Shown piece by piece: positions 61,801 to 64,000 of a stretch of 64,000 nt of DNA. Below the pieces are notes generated by a model. It saw only the letters and a program-made list of their open reading frames with translations. It made no database searches and was not told the origin of the DNA. A program made the position numbers and the translations under genes. Every line of letters starts with the position of its first letter. Position 1 is the stretch's first letter. The stretch is from MVRV01 sp964469905 (GTDB lineage Bacteria; Desulfobacterota; Syntrophia; Syntrophales; Smithellaceae): contig CAYXZW010000011.1 in the NCBI GenBank assembly GCA_964469905.1, positions 1-64,000 on the forward strand, read 5' to 3'.

Positions 61801-62411
61801 GAATTCCCCAGAAGAATCTCGGCAGAATCTTCGATCCCTACTTTACGACGAAAGAGAAGGGAGAGGGCACGGGCCTGGGGCTGGCAGTCGTTCACGGGAT
61901 CGTCAAGGACCACAGTGGGGAGATAACTGTGTACAGCGAAGTGGGTAAAGGAACCATCTTCAGGGTCTATCTGCCAGTGATGGAAAAGCAGGCGGAAAGT
62001 GCAAAAGAAGTAGAGGATGTTGTCCTTCCGGGGAAAGGTGAAACCATCCTGTTTGTTGATGATGAAGAGATGATTGTCACTGTAAACAAGCAACTTCTGG
62101 AAATTCTCGGTTATAAAGTGTTTACCGCAACAGACCCTCTTCAGGCTATTGAAATATTTAAGGAAGGCCATGAGGACATTGATCTGGTGATTACGGACAA
62201 AACCATGCCGCACATGACCGGTTTTGATTTTATAAAGGAAATAAGAAGTCTTCGCGCCGACATTCCTGTTATCATTTGTTCAGGCTTTCAGGAAAAAGAG
62301 GATATGAAAAAACTCGCTGATCTCCGTATCGGCCATTTGCTTACCAAACCGGTCAAAATAAGCGTGCTGGCTAAAGCTATTCGTGAGGTGCTGGAGATAA
62401 AGATTAATTAG
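58869..62411 (+). CDS. Large membrane hybrid histidine kinase (double Cache, HAMP, three PAS, REC)
   Basis: 1180 residues from the ATG at 58869 (GGAGG 5 bases upstream; the GTG at 58857 lies on top of that site). TM1 at about 18-40. Two single-Cache domains follow (TGYIFVWNVKKAPESIPLAV and the similar KTGYPYILDSRGNIIIHPAL), then TM2 at about 315-338 and HAMP. Three PAS/PAC units (about 405-800) precede the HisKA GTLAGGIAHDFNNILSGIMG, the HATPase (NICTNAGQAMKETGGV, DTGRGIPQKN, GTGLGLAVVHGI) and a receiver (DLVITDKTMPHMTG). The Cache pair would bind a small organic ligand in the periplasm. It ends 19 bp before the next sensor gene. Confidence 0.9.
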   Translation: MSGILSHISNLKIRTKLLLGYVSAFIILLFAVSLIVYPIIQRAIEANVESELSNTTKTILGMIKASADASIKNYLRAIAEKNRDIVSHYYQQSRKGILTEQQAKQEAGKALLSQTIGKTGYIFVWNVKKAPESIPLAVHPKIQGEDVAYVDFVQKGAQIKNGYMEYSWKNPGEEKAREKAMYLAYFKPWNWLIAASSYREEFMDLINVDYLRDSILSIRFGKTGYPYILDSRGNIIIHPALTGNVYDVRDASGRQFVQEICKQKNGRIIYAWRNPGEKEFRKKLVVFNYIPEFDWIVASSSYLEEFYEPLHYIRGIIIAIFIVSLAFLSLLTLVYSTYIVKNVNRLIHGFRTGSSGDLTVRITETSKDEFGSLAEYFNNFMEKLNESNQLLHREIDEHRQSEANYRSVIDNIQDVFYRSDNRGNLIMASPSLLILLGYDSLEDCLGRPVDEAYYYNQEKRSDFLRQIKDKGSVANYELILKKRDGTPVTVETNSHFYLDDAGNIAGIEGTFRDITERKKVEKELQKERDINMTLLQTSPAFLVVISGEGKTIMMNHSMLSALGYTDKEVVGKDYIATFVPEHDREELSSVFRQIVIKGEATINENRILARDGREILVEWHGRPVYNSKGDFEYFFGMGTDITERRRAEANLREITELQKAILDSAVYAIISTTPEGIIRTFNPAAERMLGYSAQEMIGRLTLLSFHDQSEIEQRAGIFAEELDMDIEPGFEVFVAKARRHLPNEHEWTYIHKGGSRIPVLLAVTALFNAEGEITGFLGIASDITARKYEEDIRKQLEEKLIQAQKMEAIGTLAGGIAHDFNNILSGIMGYSEISLKAVQDRPKVHQNIEQVLKAAERAKDLVQQILAFSRKAAQEKKPIALAAITGEVVRFMRASLPTTIEITSQIEDTADVILADPTQMHQVLMNICTNAGQAMKETGGVLEVGLKEAVMDAGNLIHHPALKFGRYLELSVRDTGRGIPQKNLGRIFDPYFTTKEKGEGTGLGLAVVHGIVKDHSGEITVYSEVGKGTIFRVYLPVMEKQAESAKEVEDVVLPGKGETILFVDDEEMIVTVNKQLLEILGYKVFTATDPLQAIEIFKEGHEDIDLVITDKTMPHMTGFDFIKEIRSLRADIPVIICSGFQEKEDMKKLADLRIGHLLTKPVKISVLAKAIREVLEIKIN

Positions 62412-62430
62412 CCCAGCAATGGAGATGGCT

Positions 62431-63951
62431 ATGAAAAAAACATCATTCACCCTCCTGTTTTTTATATTAATCATTTTCACCTCCTTTTTTCCGGGCAATT
62501 GTTTTGCCCATTCACCTGCAGCAAATTCTATCAAAAATATACGCGTAAGCAGCGATCACGACTATCCTCCTTATGAATTCAACGATGAGAAGGGAAGGCC
62601 CACGGGATTCAATATCGAGCTCATCAACGCCGTTGCGGAGGCGACTGGTTTGCGGGCGGAAGTGAGGCTGGATGTCTGGAATAAGGTACGGGCGGAACTG
62701 GACAAAGGCAATATCGATGTAATCGCGGGAATGTATTATTCCAAAGCACGGGAAGAGGTGGCTGATTTTTCCGTTCCTCACAATATGGTTTCATCCGCGC
62801 TGTTTGTGAGAGATAGTTCGGGAATCAAAACATTTGCCGAGGCCCGCGATAAGGAGATCATCGTCCAAAAAGGGGACGTTATGCACGATTTCCTTCTTGA
62901 ACAGGGATTCACACCTATTGCTGTCGTTGTCGATGATCCCATAAAAGCCTTACAGCTGTTAGCAGCCGGAAAACATGACGGTGTCCTGCTATCCTCAAAG
63001 ATTCAGGGGATGTATTTGATCAGTAAGCACAGGATCAGGGGCATCAGAGTGGTAGAAACACAGCTACCGGTAAGAAAGTATTGCTTCGCAGTAAAGAAGA
63101 ATAATGCCGCTCTTCTGCAGAAATTAAATGAAGGGTTGAATGTCCTGAAGCACACAGGCAAATACGAGCAGATCTATGAAAAGTGGTTTGGTGTCTATGA
63201 GGAAAGGTCACTGTGGCAGACGTCGCGGGCGTTCATCATCGCTTTCTTCATCGCCCTTTCTTTGTTGGCGATCATCTCTGTCATTACCTGGCTCCTCCGT
63301 CGGCAGGTAAAGAAACGAACCGGGGAACTGTTGATCAGTCAGGACCGCCTGTACACCATAATCAATACAATTCCTGATCTGATCTGGCTGAAAGATGTGG
63401 ATGGTGTATACCTGTCCTGCAACAGGATGTTTGAACAATTTTTCGGCGCTCGGGAAGCGGACATTGTCGGCAAGACGGACTATGACTTCGTCAGTACTGA
63501 TCTGGCTGATTTTTTCCGGAAAAATGACCGCAGGGTCATGGCGGCAGGCAAATCGATTATTAATGAAGAATGGATCAATTTTGCCGGTGATGGCCGGCGC
63601 GTCTTGTTGGAGACCATCAAGACGCCCATGTACGCTGCCGATGGGACTCTTATCGGTGTGCTGGGAATCGGACGCGACATTACCGAACGCAAAAAGGCGG
63701 AGGAAGAGCGGGAGGTGATGATTTCAGAACTTCAGAAAGCACTTTCGGAGGTTAAGAAATTGAGCGGTATGCTGCCTATTTGCGCATCCTGCAAAAAGAT
63801 TCGCGATGATAAAGGCTACTGGAACCAGATAGAATCGTACATTAAAGATCGCTCCGAAGCCCAATTCAGCCATGGCATTTGTCCTGAATGCATGAAGAAA
63901 ATATATCCTGAGTTTGATGAGCAAAGTACCGGAAGAAAGAAAAATCATTAA
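62431..63951 (+). CDS. SBP-type (family 3) sensor with PAS and a Cys-rich C-terminal tail, no kinase
   Basis: 506 residues from the ATG at 62431 (GGAG 6 bases upstream). Signal peptide, then a family-3 solute-binding domain at about 30-265 (VSSDHDYPPYEFNDEKGRPT, then GFNIELINAVAEATG). One TM helix lies at about 275-297. A PAS/PAC domain at about 315-435 ends in RDITERKKAEEE. The C-terminal 65 residues hold ICASCKKIRDDKGYWNQIES and HGICPECMKKIYPEF, two Cys pairs found at the end of many deltaproteobacterial sensors. There is no HisKA, HATPase or GGDEF domain. It may hand its signal to the adjacent hybrid kinase through the tail. An amino-acid-like ligand is expected. Confidence 0.85.
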   Translation: MKKTSFTLLFFILIIFTSFFPGNCFAHSPAANSIKNIRVSSDHDYPPYEFNDEKGRPTGFNIELINAVAEATGLRAEVRLDVWNKVRAELDKGNIDVIAGMYYSKAREEVADFSVPHNMVSSALFVRDSSGIKTFAEARDKEIIVQKGDVMHDFLLEQGFTPIAVVVDDPIKALQLLAAGKHDGVLLSSKIQGMYLISKHRIRGIRVVETQLPVRKYCFAVKKNNAALLQKLNEGLNVLKHTGKYEQIYEKWFGVYEERSLWQTSRAFIIAFFIALSLLAIISVITWLLRRQVKKRTGELLISQDRLYTIINTIPDLIWLKDVDGVYLSCNRMFEQFFGAREADIVGKTDYDFVSTDLADFFRKNDRRVMAAGKSIINEEWINFAGDGRRVLLETIKTPMYAADGTLIGVLGIGRDITERKKAEEEREVMISELQKALSEVKKLSGMLPICASCKKIRDDKGYWNQIESYIKDRSEAQFSHGICPECMKKIYPEFDEQSTGRKKNH

Positions 63952-63968
63952 ACCAACATCCCATCTCT

Positions 63969-63986
63969 CACCGGTAATATCCGGTG
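63969..63986. terminator. Small hairpin after the SBP-PAS gene
   Basis: CACCGG-TAATAT-CCGGTG (63969-63986), a perfect 6-bp stem 17 bp after the stop. No T-tract follows within the window, so intrinsic termination is unproven. Confidence 0.45.
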
Positions 63987-64000
63987 CCGACAAACCAGCC

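Noticed and set aside
1..64000. CRISPR array
   Set aside because: No regularly spaced direct repeats with unique spacers were found by eye.

Overview
Organism. The window looks like a chromosome segment of an anaerobic Deltaproteobacterium in the broad sense (Desulfobacterota, plausibly Syntrophia/Syntrophales such as Syntrophus or Smithella). I infer this from several traits: a selenium-handling gene cluster, a HesB-like selenoprotein with an in-frame UGA, many hybrid histidine kinases, sigma-54 regulation, CoA-transferase and phenylacetate-CoA ligase genes, and ferredoxin-type proteins. No 16S or strict marker is present, so the placement is tentative.

Layout. 1-3.4 kb: isoprenoid/exonuclease VII block on the minus strand (dxs, FPP synthase, xseB, xseA). 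3.6-8.9 kb: deoxyhypusine-synthase-family gene, two overlapping flavodoxin-fold genes, a penicillin-acylase-family hydrolase. 9.3-11.6 kb: selenium cluster (LysR regulator, yedF, DUF3343, a tRNA-Sec-like gene) plus an amidohydrolase remnant. 11.7-13.7 kb: a lipoprotein, a HEPN-like protein, tRNA-Ala(CGC). 13.9-16.8 kb: two PilT-family ATPases and a pseudo-receiver protein. 17.4-24.2 kb: CoA-transferase, TPR protein, HesB-like selenoprotein (UGA codon 33), transglutaminase-fold protein, iron-sulfur reductase, HD hydrolase, secreted protein. 24.2-29.2 kb: MacA/FtsX-type ABC efflux operon with its TetR regulator and a palindromic operator. 29.4-35.8 kb: hybrid kinase, methyl-accepting protein, 3-methyladenine glycosylase, asd, ribF. 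35.9-47.6 kb: an integrated element in tRNA-Leu(CAG). 47.7-49.7 kb: LEA14-like lipoprotein and paaK. 50-64 kb: a signal-transduction block with a sigma-54 activator, MCP, CheW, two further hybrid kinases, an iron-sulfur protein and an SBP-PAS sensor.

The integrated element is the main accessory region. It is bounded by 58-bp direct repeats of the 3' part of tRNA-Leu (35941-35998 and 47534-47591). It carries a tyrosine integrase, repeated TTGGTCAAC sites near both ends (likely integrase arm sites), an AlpA-like excisionase, a small-terminase-like HTH protein, a RepA-type ATPase with a cluster of TGTCCGG heptamers at its 3' end (possible origin), a CGNR-like zinc-finger protein, and two strongly foldable non-coding stretches. 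Its cargo includes a PDZ plus CsgG-like protein with a lipoprotein, an HTH-GHKL ATPase-STAS-like protein, and a zinc-ribbon/membrane/trypsin-fold protease. The gene set resembles a small integrative element or phage satellite with cargo; no structural phage genes are present.

How genes work together. Two circuits can be read from the DNA. (1) Selenium: yedF-DUF3343-(selC-like) with a dedicated LysR regulator, about 10 kb from a gene that needs UGA recoding. (2) Sigma-54: an activator gene (50007-51368) is followed by two tandem TGTATT-N7-AATACA palindromes and, about 160 bp further, a near-consensus -24/-12 promoter ahead of a pseudo-receiver, an MCP with a zinc-binding CZB domain, and CheW.
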